Source: an uncultured Alistipes sp.
GTDB lineage: Bacteria; Bacteroidota; Bacteroidia; Bacteroidales; Rikenellaceae
Reading direction: 5' to 3'
Assembly: GCA_900544265.1 (NCBI GenBank)
Contig: UQUQ01000007.1
Location: 1 to 64,000 of the forward strand
DNA length: 64,000 bases
The notes below the pieces were generated by a model. The model made no database searches and was not told where the DNA came from. It saw only the letters and a list, made by a program, of their open reading frames with translations. Positions 27,003-38,000 of the stretch are shown here, one piece after another. How positions within the stretch are numbered: position 1 is the first letter of the stretch; every line of letters starts with the position of its first letter. The translations under genes were made by a program, and so were the position numbers.

Positions 27003-28718
27003 TTATTTGAGCGTATAGGTATAGGTCTGTTTCCCGAGGTCGACGGTCAGCAGGTAGATCTGGCCGATCTCCAGGTCGTTGTCGCCGTCGAAGCCGTTCG
27101 TGGCATCCGAGTGTCCCAGAAGCAGCGTTCCGCTGCCGCCTCCGAAGAAGAGTCCCCAGTCGTGGTTGATCAGCACCTTCACACCCCACGGGGTCTCCTT
27201 CTCCTTGATAAACTCCCCGACGAAGACCTCGGGATTCTCTTCGGATTGTGTCATTTCGTGCTCCGACCATTCGTCGTTCAGTCCGGTGAAGGTCACCGAT
27301 TCGACGGCCGTCAGGGTATAGGTCAGGTTCTTCATGCTGAAATCCATGACATAGAGACCTGCCTCGGGTGCCGGAATGTTCGCGTCGGATTCGGCCAGCA
27401 TCAGCGTGCCCGAGAGCCCGGTCGAGCCGGCTCCGGCGTGGTAGGCGGGATCCCACTCCTGGGCGGGATAGACCCGGTAGCCCCATTCGGAGTCGATCCA
27501 GTGCGCTCCGCCGTAGCTCAGCGACGGTTCGTCGTAGAGCGTCAGATACTCGTCAGGAACGCTGCCCCAGGTGACGAGTCCCGAGAAGTAAAGCAGGGTG
27601 GCTATTTCGGGCTCCTCGGCCGCCTCGCCGGTTGTGAGCGTCCAGCATTGTGGGTCGGAGAGGTCGAGGATAAGGGTGCTTTCGCCGGCCGGAACATCGA
27701 CGCTGATCGTTGAGCCCGTTTCGCCGAACTGCAGGCCGTCGCTCGCTCCGCCGAAGGCCACGCTCTGTGCAATGGCAGGCCCCATGTCGGTCGTTTCGCG
27801 GTTGTAGAGGCTGCCGGCCCCCGAGATCGTGATGCTGGCAGTCGTGGCGGCCGAAAGGTTGACGGGAAGCGTCCACTGCAGGGTCTTGCGGTTGAACTCC
27901 ATCTCGCCCGAGAGGTCGCCCGCAACGGTCAGATTGTCGATATGGAGTCCGCTCCACCATCCTTCGACTGTATTGAGGGTCGTGTAGTAGCATCCTGCGG
28001 GTTCCGGGAACCAGAAGTTCCAGTGGCTGTCGTCCGACGAGGCGTAGAAGGTCTTGCCGTCCTCGCCGAGGTTGCCCCACACCACGTTGTTCGCCTCGCG
28101 GAACCACCAGTTCTCCCATCCGGTGACGCCCATGAAGCCCGTATAGATGCCGTTCTCCTCGGGCGATGCCAGACGCATCGAGGTCTCACCCCAGTTGCTG
28201 TCCAGCACGGTGCCGAGCACCAGGCTGATGCGGTAGATCTGCACATTGACCTCCAAAACATTGGAGTAGGTCGGGTCGATGTTGGCGCCCAGCACCGAAC
28301 GGATCCGGATATAGAGGGGTGTCATCCGGTCGGCTTCGTATCCCAGCCGACCGAGCAGGGCGTTCAGATCGTCGTTGAGAAACTGGTACGAACGGGCCTC
28401 CTTGTCGAGCGTGATTTCGAGCTTGTTGGCAAACTCGGCGTCGCTCGCCAGCTCGATGATCTGTTCGGCATAGTTTACGGGGGCCTGCAGCTGCGGGTCG
28501 CTCAGCGAGATCTGTCCGTCACCGCTCCAGTAGAGGGTCAGAACAAGGGCATCCGGGGTGTCGGGACTCAGCGTGATGTCGTGCGATCCACCGCCGAGCG
28601 AGATGTCGTCCGTCGGTTCGATGTAGACCGGTTCGATGTCGCTTGCGCAGGAGGCAGCCCCCAAAAGCGCAGCGCAAAACAGACTCCGGCAGAGGATGGA
28701 TTGAAATATGTTTTTCAT
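27003..28718 (-). CDS. Surface glycan-binding lipoprotein in SusE position
   Basis: A 571-residue lipoprotein (LLGAASC, Cys near 24) with an N-terminal SusE-like fold (LSPDTPDALVLTLYWSG, YSNVLEVNVQI) and several C-terminal beta-sandwich domains of SusE/SusF type. It follows susD by nine bases on the same strand. Such proteins bind the polysaccharide at the surface and hold it for the SusCD transporter. Galactan is the predicted ligand from context. Confidence 0.82.
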   Translation of the reverse strand: MKNIFQSILCRSLFCAALLGAASCASDIEPVYIEPTDDISLGGGSHDITLSPDTPDALVLTLYWSGDGQISLSDPQLQAPVNYAEQIIELASDAEFANKLEITLDKEARSYQFLNDDLNALLGRLGYEADRMTPLYIRIRSVLGANIDPTYSNVLEVNVQIYRISLVLGTVLDSNWGETSMRLASPEENGIYTGFMGVTGWENWWFREANNVVWGNLGEDGKTFYASSDDSHWNFWFPEPAGCYYTTLNTVEGWWSGLHIDNLTVAGDLSGEMEFNRKTLQWTLPVNLSAATTASITISGAGSLYNRETTDMGPAIAQSVAFGGASDGLQFGETGSTISVDVPAGESTLILDLSDPQCWTLTTGEAAEEPEIATLLYFSGLVTWGSVPDEYLTLYDEPSLSYGGAHWIDSEWGYRVYPAQEWDPAYHAGAGSTGLSGTLMLAESDANIPAPEAGLYVMDFSMKNLTYTLTAVESVTFTGLNDEWSEHEMTQSEENPEVFVGEFIKEKETPWGVKVLINHDWGLFFGGGSGTLLLGHSDATNGFDGDNDLEIGQIYLLTVDLGKQTYTYTLK

Positions 28719-28727
28719 GGTTCGGTT

Positions 28728-30341
28728 CTAGTAAAGCGGGTTCGAAAGGTTGGGATTGGCCGTAAGATCCGTGTCGGGGATCGGGTAGATGTTGTAGCGG
28801 GCGTTGACCGCGCGTCCGTCCAGCACGCCGCCCTTCCACTGCCAGAGGTAGCTGTCCGTCGTGAAGCGGTCGAAGCGGATCAGGTCGGTGCGGCGCACCG
28901 ATTCGAGATAGAGTTCGCGGCCCCGTTCATCAAGCAGGAAGTCGAGTGTCAGGTCGGCATCGGTGATTTTGCCGCTCTCGTCCTGCCGGTAGGCGCGCAG
29001 CCGCACTTGGTTGACCAGATCGAGCGCTTCGCTGCGCGACAGTCCCGCGCCGCCGCGAAGACAAGCCTCGGCTGCCATCAGATAGACGTCGGCCAGGCGG
29101 AACAGCGGGTAGTCGGTCGAACAGCCCGTGGCCGCGGAGTTCGAAGCCGCCTCGCCTTCGTCGGTCAGGTTGGTGAATTTCTCGAAGAAGTAGCCTTCGG
29201 CCTGGTTGTCGATAGCTCCCGTGAAGTATTGGGCCTGTCCGTCGGTGTAGAACATCGCCCGGCTGTCAGCCGTCGATGCCACGTCTCCGAATTTCTCGAC
29301 AATCTCGCCCCGCGCGCGGAACATGCCCCAGCCGCTCGAAAGCCCGTATTTTGCGGGATCCTGCGAGCTGGAATTTCCGCACGACCCGCAGACGAGGTAG
29401 GTGCCCCCGCCCCACGTGACGGAGGTGGTGGCGTCGCATACCATGGCAAAGAGAATCTCGTGCGTCCGCTTGTGGTTGTCGGCATTGAAGAGCTTTGCAT
29501 AGTCCGACTCCAGGTAGAAGGCCGGATTGCCGATAATCTGCCGGCAGGCCGAGATGCAATCCGTGTAGTATTGCACGTCGACGCTCCCGCGGTAGACGGC
29601 GCTGTTGAGGTAGAGGCGTGCCAGAAGCGCCCAGGCAACGGGCTTGCCGGCCCGGCCGTATTCGTTCGTGTCGGGGAGGGCCTGTCCCGAGGTGTCGTCG
29701 ACAAGGGTGGTCAGCTCTGACTCGATGAAGTCGAACAGCCCCGTACCGTCGAACGCTTCGGGGATGTAGCCGCTGACGGGCGTATTCTCATCCACCTGGG
29801 GCCCCTGGCGGTAGAGGTCGAGCACCATCCAGTAGCTCAGGGCACGCATGAAGCGCGCCTCGGCACGGTAGGTGCGGATCTCGGACTGCTCCGAGGCCTC
29901 GAATCGGGCGATCTCCTCCTCGGTGCAGTGGCGCAGGAACTCGTTGCAGAGCGAAATGTTGAAGTAGAGCCAGTAGTAGGAGTCCGAAACCCACGAATCC
30001 TTCTCGCTCCAGCTCATGTAGGTCAGATCCGAGAGGTTGTTGCCCGAGAGCCACGTGTTGGCCACCTCGTCCGTGGCGGCCTCCTGCAGGTTGAAGTAGC
30101 CGCGCGAGAAATCCTGCCCGTTGATCGTCGTCAGGTCGCCGTCGGCTCCGCCCTGACCCTGCCCGGCAAGGACGTATGAGGCGTAGATCTTCGCCAGGAC
30201 CATCCGGTAGTTCGAGGCTTGTGCGTAGACCTCCGAGGAGGTGGTTTCGGTCGTGGGCATCTGGTCGAGGTCGCCGACACACGATGCGGTCAGCAGCCCC
30301 AGCCCGAAAAGTGCAGTATATAGAATGGTTCGAATTTTCAT
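28728..30341 (-). CDS. SusD/RagB family nutrient-binding lipoprotein
   Basis: A 537-residue lipoprotein (LLTASC, Cys near 21) with the SusD helical repeat fold: EVYAQASNYRMVLAKIYASY near the start, RAEARFMRALSYWMVLDLY near residue 145, and a C-terminal LYLESVRRTDLIRFDRF. It forms the lid of the SusC transporter and captures oligosaccharides. It starts 10 bases after the susC stop, completing the standard susC-susD pair. Confidence 0.95.
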   Translation of the reverse strand: MKIRTILYTALFGLGLLTASCVGDLDQMPTTETTSSEVYAQASNYRMVLAKIYASYVLAGQGQGGADGDLTTINGQDFSRGYFNLQEAATDEVANTWLSGNNLSDLTYMSWSEKDSWVSDSYYWLYFNISLCNEFLRHCTEEEIARFEASEQSEIRTYRAEARFMRALSYWMVLDLYRQGPQVDENTPVSGYIPEAFDGTGLFDFIESELTTLVDDTSGQALPDTNEYGRAGKPVAWALLARLYLNSAVYRGSVDVQYYTDCISACRQIIGNPAFYLESDYAKLFNADNHKRTHEILFAMVCDATTSVTWGGGTYLVCGSCGNSSSQDPAKYGLSSGWGMFRARGEIVEKFGDVASTADSRAMFYTDGQAQYFTGAIDNQAEGYFFEKFTNLTDEGEAASNSAATGCSTDYPLFRLADVYLMAAEACLRGGAGLSRSEALDLVNQVRLRAYRQDESGKITDADLTLDFLLDERGRELYLESVRRTDLIRFDRFTTDSYLWQWKGGVLDGRAVNARYNIYPIPDTDLTANPNLSNPLY

Positions 30342-30351
30342 GGTTGTAGGT

Positions 30352-33306
30352 TTAGAAGTTGAGACCGATTGTCAGCGAATAGATGCGCGGACGGGGATAG
30401 ACCGAGGAGTCGACGCCGTTGGCCGTTTCGGGATCGACGCCCGTATATTTCGTAATCGTAAAGACGTTCTGCACCATGGCCGAGACCTGCAGGTTGAGAT
30501 GCTTGCACACCTTTCCGAAATCGTAGGTCAGCTGCAGGTTGTCCATCTTCAGGAACGAGGCGTTCTCCAGGTAGTAGTCGCTCAGATACTGGCGCTTGGT
30601 GAAGCGCGTGTCGAGGAAGCTGCGGCTGAGGTTGTTCAGCTGGTAGTCGTTGTAGCTCATCGTCTCCCAGGCTCCCGTGTTCATCGCCATGCCGTTGAAG
30701 ATGTATCCGCCGAGGTTGGCGCGCAGCGAGGTCGAGAGGGTCCAGTTGCGGTACCGAACCGAGGTCGAGAATCCGAGGATCCAGTCCGGGGCCGGCGAGT
30801 GGCAGTGGTAGCGGTCGTTGGTCGTGATCTCCCCGTCGCCGTCCAGATCGGCGTACATGCCCTCGATCGGGCGTCCCGTCTCGGGGTCGTAGATCTGCTT
30901 GTAGAGGTAGAACGAGTAGGGGGCGTAGTTCGTCGAGAAGACCTGCATCTGGTAGGCATCGATCCACGGTCCGACCTCCGTGTCGGGGCTCGGGGCCCCG
31001 GGCGTCAAGGTGAGGTTGCGGATCCGCACCTGCTGCCAGGCGGCGTTGGCGCTGGCCGTCCAGCTCCAGTCCTTCGTGTTGAGGATATGGGCCGTGACGG
31101 AGAGCTCGACACCCTGGGAGTCGACGTTGCCCACGTTTTCGAGCATCAGTTTGTCGAAGTTCGTACCTGCGGGAACGGGCACCGTCGCCAGGAGGTTCTC
31201 GGTCTTGCGCGTGTAGTAATCCGCCGAGAAGGTGATCCGATTGTCGAGCAGTGCCAGATCGAGGCCGTAGTTCCACGCCTTGGTCGTCTCCCACTTCAGC
31301 TCGGGGTTGTAGGCCTCGGGGCGGTAGGTATAGACGGGGTTTCCGCCGAACTGGTACTGCGCACCGTCGAGTCCCGGCGTGTAGACGGGAATGTAGCCGT
31401 AGTTCGTGATGCCGTCCTGCTGACCCGTCACGCCGTACGAAACGCGGAGCTTCAGGTCGTTGACCACCCGGCGCAGCGGTGCGAAGAACTCCTCCTGCGA
31501 GATGCGCCAGGCAAGGGCTACGGAGGGGAAGGTGCCCCAGCGATTATCCTTCGAGAAGCGCGATGAACCGTCGCGGCGCATGGTGACCGTCAGCAGGTAG
31601 CGGTCCATCAGGGTGTAGTTCAGACGTCCGTAGTAGGAGATCAGGGCGTGCCGCTGGTCGGTGGCCGCCGTCGAGGACTGCTGTACGCCGTCGACGTTGA
31701 GCTCGGCGTAGAACGGCGTCGTGTACTTCCAGAACTGGTAGTCGTAACCGACCGTCAGGTCGATGTTCGAACGGATGGCTTCGATGTCGCGGTTGTAGTT
31801 GGCATAGAGGGTCAGCAGCCGGTTGTAGTTACGCTGCGGACCGTAGTCGTAGTCGCGGCCGCCGGTCGTATAGTAGGCGTAGGCCTCCTTCGGCACGTAG
31901 ATGTGCCCCTCGCCCTGCGACCAGTCGTAACCGCCGGTGGCATGGAGCCGCAGCCCCTTGACCCAACGGACGTTCCAGTCGATGTCGACGTTCCCGACCA
32001 CGCGGAACACATCCGACGTGGATTCGTATTGATTCAACCGTCCTACGGCGTTGGCCAGGGCACCCGTGACGGGTGCGCCGTTGTTGTCGACCGCCTCGGT
32101 GTAGCCGCCGAAGGCGTCGCTGCCCGAATAGACGGGGATCGTCGGGTTGAGCGTCGCACCGCCCCAGATGGCCGAGGTATCGGCAAAACGGTTCTTGGAG
32201 TAGGCCCCTTTCAGACTGATGTTGAACCGGAGATCGTTCTGGAAAAAGGTCGGGCTGAGGTTCAGGTTGCCTGTGAATCGGCGGGCGTTGTCGGTCTTGA
32301 GGATACCGTCCTGATAATAGGCTCCGGCCGAGACGCGGAAGGGCAGCCACTTGGCCGCACGTCCCGACAGGCTGAGGTTGTTGTCTGTGCCGAAGGCCAG
32401 CTGGTAGATCTCGTCGTTCCAGTCGGTGCGGGCCGTTCCCAGCAGCGATTTCTGCCGGTCGGTGCCGTACTGGTTCACAATGGAGATGAATTCATCGGTC
32501 GAGAGCATGTCGGCCGTGCGGGTCTTCGTGGAGAGGGAGTTCGTCGTCTGGAACGAGAGCTTCAGGCCGTCGCCCGAGCCCTTCTTCGTCGTGATGATGA
32601 TGACGCCGTTCGAGGCGCGCGATCCGTAGATGGCCGTCGACGAGGCATCCTTCAGCACCGTCATGCTCTCGATGTCATTAGGGTTAATCAGACTCAGGAA
32701 GTTGCCGCTTCCGGAGACCGAACCGCCCACTTCCATCGGCACACCGTCCAACACGATGAGCGGGTCGTTCGAGGCGTTGAGCGACGCACCGCCGCGGATG
32801 CGGATGGTCGATCCGGCCGTCGGCGAACCGCCTCCGTTGACGATCTGCACACCGGCGATCTTTCCGTTGACCAGTGCCTCGGGCGAGGAGATCATACCTT
32901 TGTTGAAATCCTTCTCGCCGACCGAGGCCACCGAACCGGTCAGGTCATTCTTTTTGCGGACGCCGTAGCCGATGACCACGATTTCCTCGACACTCTGGGC
33001 GTCGGTGCGGAGCGTAATGTCCATGACTTCGGCGGTGATGTCGATCGTCTGCGTGACATATCCCACATAGGAGACGATCAGTTGTGCGGCTGTTGTCGGG
33101 ACGTTCAGTTGATACGCGCCGTTTAGATCTGTTGCGGTTCCCACGGTGGTGCCGACCACCTGGACCGTAGCGCCGATGAGCGGCATCCCCGAGTCGTCGG
33201 AGACGACTCCCGAGATTTGTCTCGTCTCCTGGGCGAATGCACCCGTCGGTTGGAGCAGCATCGTGACAAGCAAAATACACACGCAACGCCACACGATTTT
33301 CTCCAT
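30352..33306 (-). CDS. SusC/RagA family TonB-dependent transporter
   Basis: A 984-residue outer-membrane transporter; ATG 33306 begins a signal peptide ending near AFAQ. Residues of about 30-105 form a carboxypeptidase-regulatory-like domain (ISGVVSDDSGMPLIGATV). A TonB box region (EEIVVIGYG) and plug (about 115-230) follow, then a 22-strand barrel ending in Phe. It imports galacto-oligosaccharides with SusD. The 92-base gap to the AT-rich GH53 gene upstream may contain its own promoter. Confidence 0.95.
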   Translation of the reverse strand: MEKIVWRCVCILLVTMLLQPTGAFAQETRQISGVVSDDSGMPLIGATVQVVGTTVGTATDLNGAYQLNVPTTAAQLIVSYVGYVTQTIDITAEVMDITLRTDAQSVEEIVVIGYGVRKKNDLTGSVASVGEKDFNKGMISSPEALVNGKIAGVQIVNGGGSPTAGSTIRIRGGASLNASNDPLIVLDGVPMEVGGSVSGSGNFLSLINPNDIESMTVLKDASSTAIYGSRASNGVIIITTKKGSGDGLKLSFQTTNSLSTKTRTADMLSTDEFISIVNQYGTDRQKSLLGTARTDWNDEIYQLAFGTDNNLSLSGRAAKWLPFRVSAGAYYQDGILKTDNARRFTGNLNLSPTFFQNDLRFNISLKGAYSKNRFADTSAIWGGATLNPTIPVYSGSDAFGGYTEAVDNNGAPVTGALANAVGRLNQYESTSDVFRVVGNVDIDWNVRWVKGLRLHATGGYDWSQGEGHIYVPKEAYAYYTTGGRDYDYGPQRNYNRLLTLYANYNRDIEAIRSNIDLTVGYDYQFWKYTTPFYAELNVDGVQQSSTAATDQRHALISYYGRLNYTLMDRYLLTVTMRRDGSSRFSKDNRWGTFPSVALAWRISQEEFFAPLRRVVNDLKLRVSYGVTGQQDGITNYGYIPVYTPGLDGAQYQFGGNPVYTYRPEAYNPELKWETTKAWNYGLDLALLDNRITFSADYYTRKTENLLATVPVPAGTNFDKLMLENVGNVDSQGVELSVTAHILNTKDWSWTASANAAWQQVRIRNLTLTPGAPSPDTEVGPWIDAYQMQVFSTNYAPYSFYLYKQIYDPETGRPIEGMYADLDGDGEITTNDRYHCHSPAPDWILGFSTSVRYRNWTLSTSLRANLGGYIFNGMAMNTGAWETMSYNDYQLNNLSRSFLDTRFTKRQYLSDYYLENASFLKMDNLQLTYDFGKVCKHLNLQVSAMVQNVFTITKYTGVDPETANGVDSSVYPRPRIYSLTIGLNF

Positions 33307-33398
33307 TGAATAAATATATGATTGTATCATGATAACGATAAACTAAAATATGAAGATTAGATTATATCACATGAAAAATACCAGGGATTGATGGAATC

Positions 33399-34892
33399 TC
33401 AATCATTTACCCATGTGTTGGAGATTGTTTGCGTCAAACCTGCAGTCGTGATATCATATTTCCTATCATTCCATATAAGTTGCTGATCTTCCGGCACAGT
33501 TTCTCTTGCAGACCAATCATCGTCTTTTAAGTAATAATACGCTCCTGATTGACCTTGAGTCAGATATGTTTTAAATGTATAAATTGAAGAATTACCTACC
33601 TGAATCATTGGGATAATTTGCCAATTTCCATACGCATCTGCAGTAAATTCACCAGTAATATATCCTGGGGCATTTGCAGCTGACATATCAACAGTAAAAG
33701 TTACTTCCACGTTATTCTCAGAAAGGAATTCTATCCCTCCATGCGTTAGAAGATTATAGTCAAAATCAAAAAAAGTAACGTTTTCCCAATTTGATCCAGC
33801 TCCCCATAAAGTTACATTTGTAGAGCTAACCCATGCAGGTTCCCATGCCAGAACACCAGCACCTCCGTTGTCTCTTATGGCGTTTTTAACCTCAATTAAA
33901 TAATCTTTTTGCAGCTGAGGACAGGGTGTTTCAGGATAGCCTGGGGCCATAAGACTCATTAAATTATGACATTGATCATCCCAGTCTCGAGTCCATATAT
34001 GACCTGTCTCTGCAACAAGAACTTGTATATCGTATGTGTCTAATAATTGAGCTGTAAATGCGCCTAATTCAGCTGGCGTATATCGCTGCCATTGAGGATA
34101 ATATGACATTCCAAGCCAGTCAAAATCAAGTATTCCATTAGATTTGATGCTTATTACCCAATTCATTGCAGATGTTAAATCATGTGCAATGTGCAAACAA
34201 GTTTTAATATCTAAATTATATGCTGTATTAAAATCATTGACTGCAGAAATACCAGCATTGAAAAGTTGTACGTTACGAGAGGTATTAATGGGTAAGAGCA
34301 ATGAATTATCAGTTACTAAAATATTATTATTTGTTTCATTGCCGATTTGAACAGCGACAGGAAGGCAATTAGACTGTCTCAAAGACTCAAGAGTTGCATA
34401 TGTATAGTTATATACAGAATCAGCTAATGCATCCAGATCGTTTGCTACTGGTAACCACGCAGCAGGGATCAGATTTTGTTCCGGATCTGTCCATGTATCT
34501 GAATAGTGAAAATCCAGCAGAACGGACATGTTGGCATCCTTTGCCCGATTAATACTCCTTTTAACATCTGTTAGATTGGAATAATTAGTCCATGTCGCAT
34601 TATGCCATAATCGAAGCCGTATCATATTAGCTCCATAATCACTCATCAACTCATAAACATCTTCTTTGACTCCATCTACTGTGTATTTAACGCCGCAATC
34701 TTCTAATTCGTTAACATAAGATAGATCTGCTCCTTTGTAAAATGTATCAGCAGAATCTGTTCTGGTCTGGCTTACGACAGACGGTTTTGCTTCTTTTTCG
34801 GTTTGGATATAATCCGTTGTCTGACATGAAAAATTTAATGCACATGATACTGTCAATACAAGTACCCATGCAAAGTTTTTAGATTCAATCAT
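33399..34892 (-). CDS. Second GH53 endo-beta-1,4-galactanase, AT-rich, with C-terminal domain
   Basis: A 497-residue lipoprotein (LNFSC, Cys near 23). The GH53 barrel spans about 50-390, with acid/base Glu in QIGNET and nucleophile Glu in VLVAETGH. A beta-sandwich of about 105 residues follows (VTFTVDMS, then WSARETVP and WNDRKYD), resembling starch-binding/CBM20-like modules. Its base composition is strikingly AT-rich beside neighbours of high GC, and it is inserted between the sensor gene and susC. It probably came from a different donor than the rest of the locus. Confidence 0.9.
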   Translation of the reverse strand: MIESKNFAWVLVLTVSCALNFSCQTTDYIQTEKEAKPSVVSQTRTDSADTFYKGADLSYVNELEDCGVKYTVDGVKEDVYELMSDYGANMIRLRLWHNATWTNYSNLTDVKRSINRAKDANMSVLLDFHYSDTWTDPEQNLIPAAWLPVANDLDALADSVYNYTYATLESLRQSNCLPVAVQIGNETNNNILVTDNSLLLPINTSRNVQLFNAGISAVNDFNTAYNLDIKTCLHIAHDLTSAMNWVISIKSNGILDFDWLGMSYYPQWQRYTPAELGAFTAQLLDTYDIQVLVAETGHIWTRDWDDQCHNLMSLMAPGYPETPCPQLQKDYLIEVKNAIRDNGGAGVLAWEPAWVSSTNVTLWGAGSNWENVTFFDFDYNLLTHGGIEFLSENNVEVTFTVDMSAANAPGYITGEFTADAYGNWQIIPMIQVGNSSIYTFKTYLTQGQSGAYYYLKDDDWSARETVPEDQQLIWNDRKYDITTAGLTQTISNTWVND

Positions 34893-35055
34893 ACTTTTTG
34901 TGATTTTGAAAGGTAAGTTGGTTTGGTTGGGCCGTTGAAAATGGTATCAACGATCTAATACAAAATTATTCCATAGTAGGTAACCTTTCTCGCACAAAAA
35001 AGACAAATCATGCAACATATGGGACGTTGATCCGTATGTGCGTTTGTGTAAATAC
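34893..35055 (-). promoter_or_regulatory. Control region of the galactan locus
   Basis: This AT-rich gap precedes the first gene of the enzyme/transport series. TAATTTTG on the minus strand (34961-34968) is a candidate -7 box, without a TTTG at the right distance. A short inverted repeat CGTTGA/TCAACG lies at about 34933-34952, possibly a site for the AraC-type output domain of the sensor. Confidence 0.4.
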
Positions 35056-38000
35056 CTATTGATCAGATATTTCTGGGTATTGACTCGGTTTGCAGCCGTA
35101 TTGGGCGATGAAGCATTTGGTGAAGTACGACGGCGTTCCGAAGCCCACCATGTAGGCAATCTCGGCGATGGTGAACTTGTGTTGCGACAGCAGCACGACG
35201 GCCTTCTTCATGCGGATCTGGCGGATGTATTCGACCGGCGTGACGCCCGCATATTTCTTGATCAGGCGGCCGAGCTGCTTGTTCCCGATCCCGGTCTTCT
35301 CGCAAAGCGACTTCACGTTCAGTTCGGTGTCGTCGATATGCTCCTCGATCGTGCGGGTCACCAGGTCGAGCAGGCGTTCGCTGCCCGATTCGGCGACGAT
35401 CGGCGCAACGGTCGTGATCTGCTCGATGCGCAGCGACTCCCGGACCGCGTTCTTCGCCTGCAGCCGCTGCTTCACCAGGGCGCGCAGCAGGGGTGCCTCG
35501 AAGGGCTTCGAAAGGAAAGTGTCGATGCCGAGGCGGGCCGCCTGCGTCTCCGTTTCGTTGTCTTCCCGGGCCGTCACCATGATGATCGGTATCGATGCGA
35601 AGGCCGGCATTGCCTTGATGCGCCGGCACATCTCCATCCCCGACATGACGGGCATCATCTCGTCGGTGAGGATCAGCTCCGGGCGGAAGGTCGGCAGCAG
35701 GGCGAGTCCGGCCCGGCCGTTTGAGGCAATCTGGCACTCGCAAAGCTCCGAAAGGATATCTCGGATGAGTTCGGCAACGGCCCGGTTGTCCTCGACGATG
35801 AGGATCCGGGGTCTGGCCGGATCCGGGCTTGCCTCGTGGGCCGGGGCTGCGGATGCCTCGGGCGCCTCGTAGGGGAGCCGGACGGTGAAGGTTGTGCCCA
35901 TGTTCTCGCAACTCTCCACGCCGATCTCGCCGCCGTGCATCTCGACATAACGCTTGACCAGATAGAGCCCGATGCCGGTTCCGTTCTTCAGCTCGGCGGT
36001 CCGCGACGAGCGGAACAGCCGCTGGAAGATCAGCTGCTGCTCCCCGGCGGGAATCCCCACACCGTCGTCCGAAACGCGGATCTCGATCGAGTTGCCGACC
36101 CGGCGGATGGAGCATCCGATCGTGGCGTCCTCCTTCGAATACTTGCACGCATTGGAGATGAGGTTGTTGAAGACGGATTCCATCTTCACGACATCCCACT
36201 CTGCCGTCAGGGGTTCGTTGTCCGCCGTGAAGACGAAATGCACCGAGGGCCACGCCTCAGCGTAGGAGTCGAAGATGCTCCGGCAGAACTCCGTGACATC
36301 GACCCGCGAGCGGATGATCGGGGCCTCCGTTTCGAGGTCTACCCGGTCGATCTCGACGGTCTTGTGCACCATCTCGTTGATCCGGACGGCGTTCTTGTGG
36401 ATCACGTCGAGCGTGTGGCGCATCTTCTTGTCCGTGACCTCCTCGCGCAACTGGCTCACCGGGCCGAGGATCATCGAAAGCGGGGTTTTCAGTTCGTGCG
36501 AGATGTTGGTCAGAAACTCCATCTTGTGACGGATGCTGGCCAGCGCCTGGTCGCGTTCGCGTTGCTCGAGCCGTTTGCGGTCGCGGCGCCGCAGCAGGAC
36601 GATCGTCGAAAGCGTCGCTCCGCCGAGTACGAGTATGTAGGCTCCGATGGCATACCAGCGCGCATACCAAGGCGCGAACACCTTGATCTGCAGCCTTATT
36701 GGAGTCGCTCCGACGGCGTAATGCTTGATGAACAGTTCGTGGGTGCCGGACGGCAGATGCGGGACGGAGAGGGTGTTCTCTCCCGGAGGCAGCACTACGT
36801 AATCATCCGTAATCCCGGGAATGTGGTATGCGTAGCGATAGGTCATTACCGGGTTGCAGTCGAGCGAACTCAGCTCGATCTTCAATTCGTTGGAGGCGGA
36901 CTTCAACGTGATGGTTGACAGCTCGGTCCCCGCGAGAAACGGTGTCGACGCAACCTTTCCGTCGACGATTGTCCGCATGATGTTCACCCTTTTCTCCCGG
37001 ATGTCGTCGACAATCCATCCGGGGTTGACCTGAATGACCTCGTCGGCGCTTCCCAGCAGAACACTTCCATCTGCGGGATCGAGGTAGATGGAGAAGTACG
37101 ACCGGTCGGGAACGGGCAGTAGGTTGACCTCGCCCGAATCGGTCTCCAGGGTCCATACGCCCGTTGAGGTGACAATCCACAGGTCGTCGCCGACCTTTTC
37201 CAAGTCGATGATGTTGTCGCTTCCCGATCCGCTGGCCGGAAGCCGGTATACGCGGGTCTGGTCCATCGCCTGCGACACCCGCAGGAGTTTGTCGGTGGCT
37301 CCTACCCAGATCTCGTCGTCCGGGGCGATGTAGAGTGTGTTGGGGTAGTTGCCGGTCAGCTCCTTTACGCTGATACTCTGTTGCCGGTCGTCGCCAAGCT
37401 GGATCAGGGAACCGTCCCGGAAGAGGATGGCCCACAGGGTCCCCCGGCTGTCCAGGGCGATCCGGTTGACCAGGTTGTTAGGCAGTCCCGTCTCCGTATT
37501 GATCGCCTGCTGTGCCCGGCATACCTCGCCGGCTTTCAGTGTTGCGGGGTCCACGGCCATGATGCCGCCCAGGTAGCTGCCCACCCACAGATGGGCGTCG
37601 GCATCCTCGACAATGCTGTAGCACCAGTTGGCATTGTATTTTCCGCTGGCATCCTCGATATGGAAACTTTCAAATCGGTGGCGGCGTTTATTGAAACGGT
37701 TCAGCCCGCCGTCGGTCGCCACCCAGACCGTTCCGTTGTGAGCCTGGAAAATGTCCCGGATGCGGTTGTGCGAGAGCCCGCTGTTCGCGTTCCCGGGCAG
37801 GAACCATTCGGTCTCCTCGTCCGCCGTGCGGATGATGCCGTTGGGCCCGCCGAGCCACAGAGCTCCGTCCGAGTCGCGCAGCATGGAGGAGATCTGGTTG
37901 CCGTCGCCGCGTCCGGTCAGGGTGCTCAACTGGATGATGCTCAGACCCGAGGTGGTGTTGGTGATCGAAAGCCCCGTATCGGTTCCGGCCAGCAGGTTGC

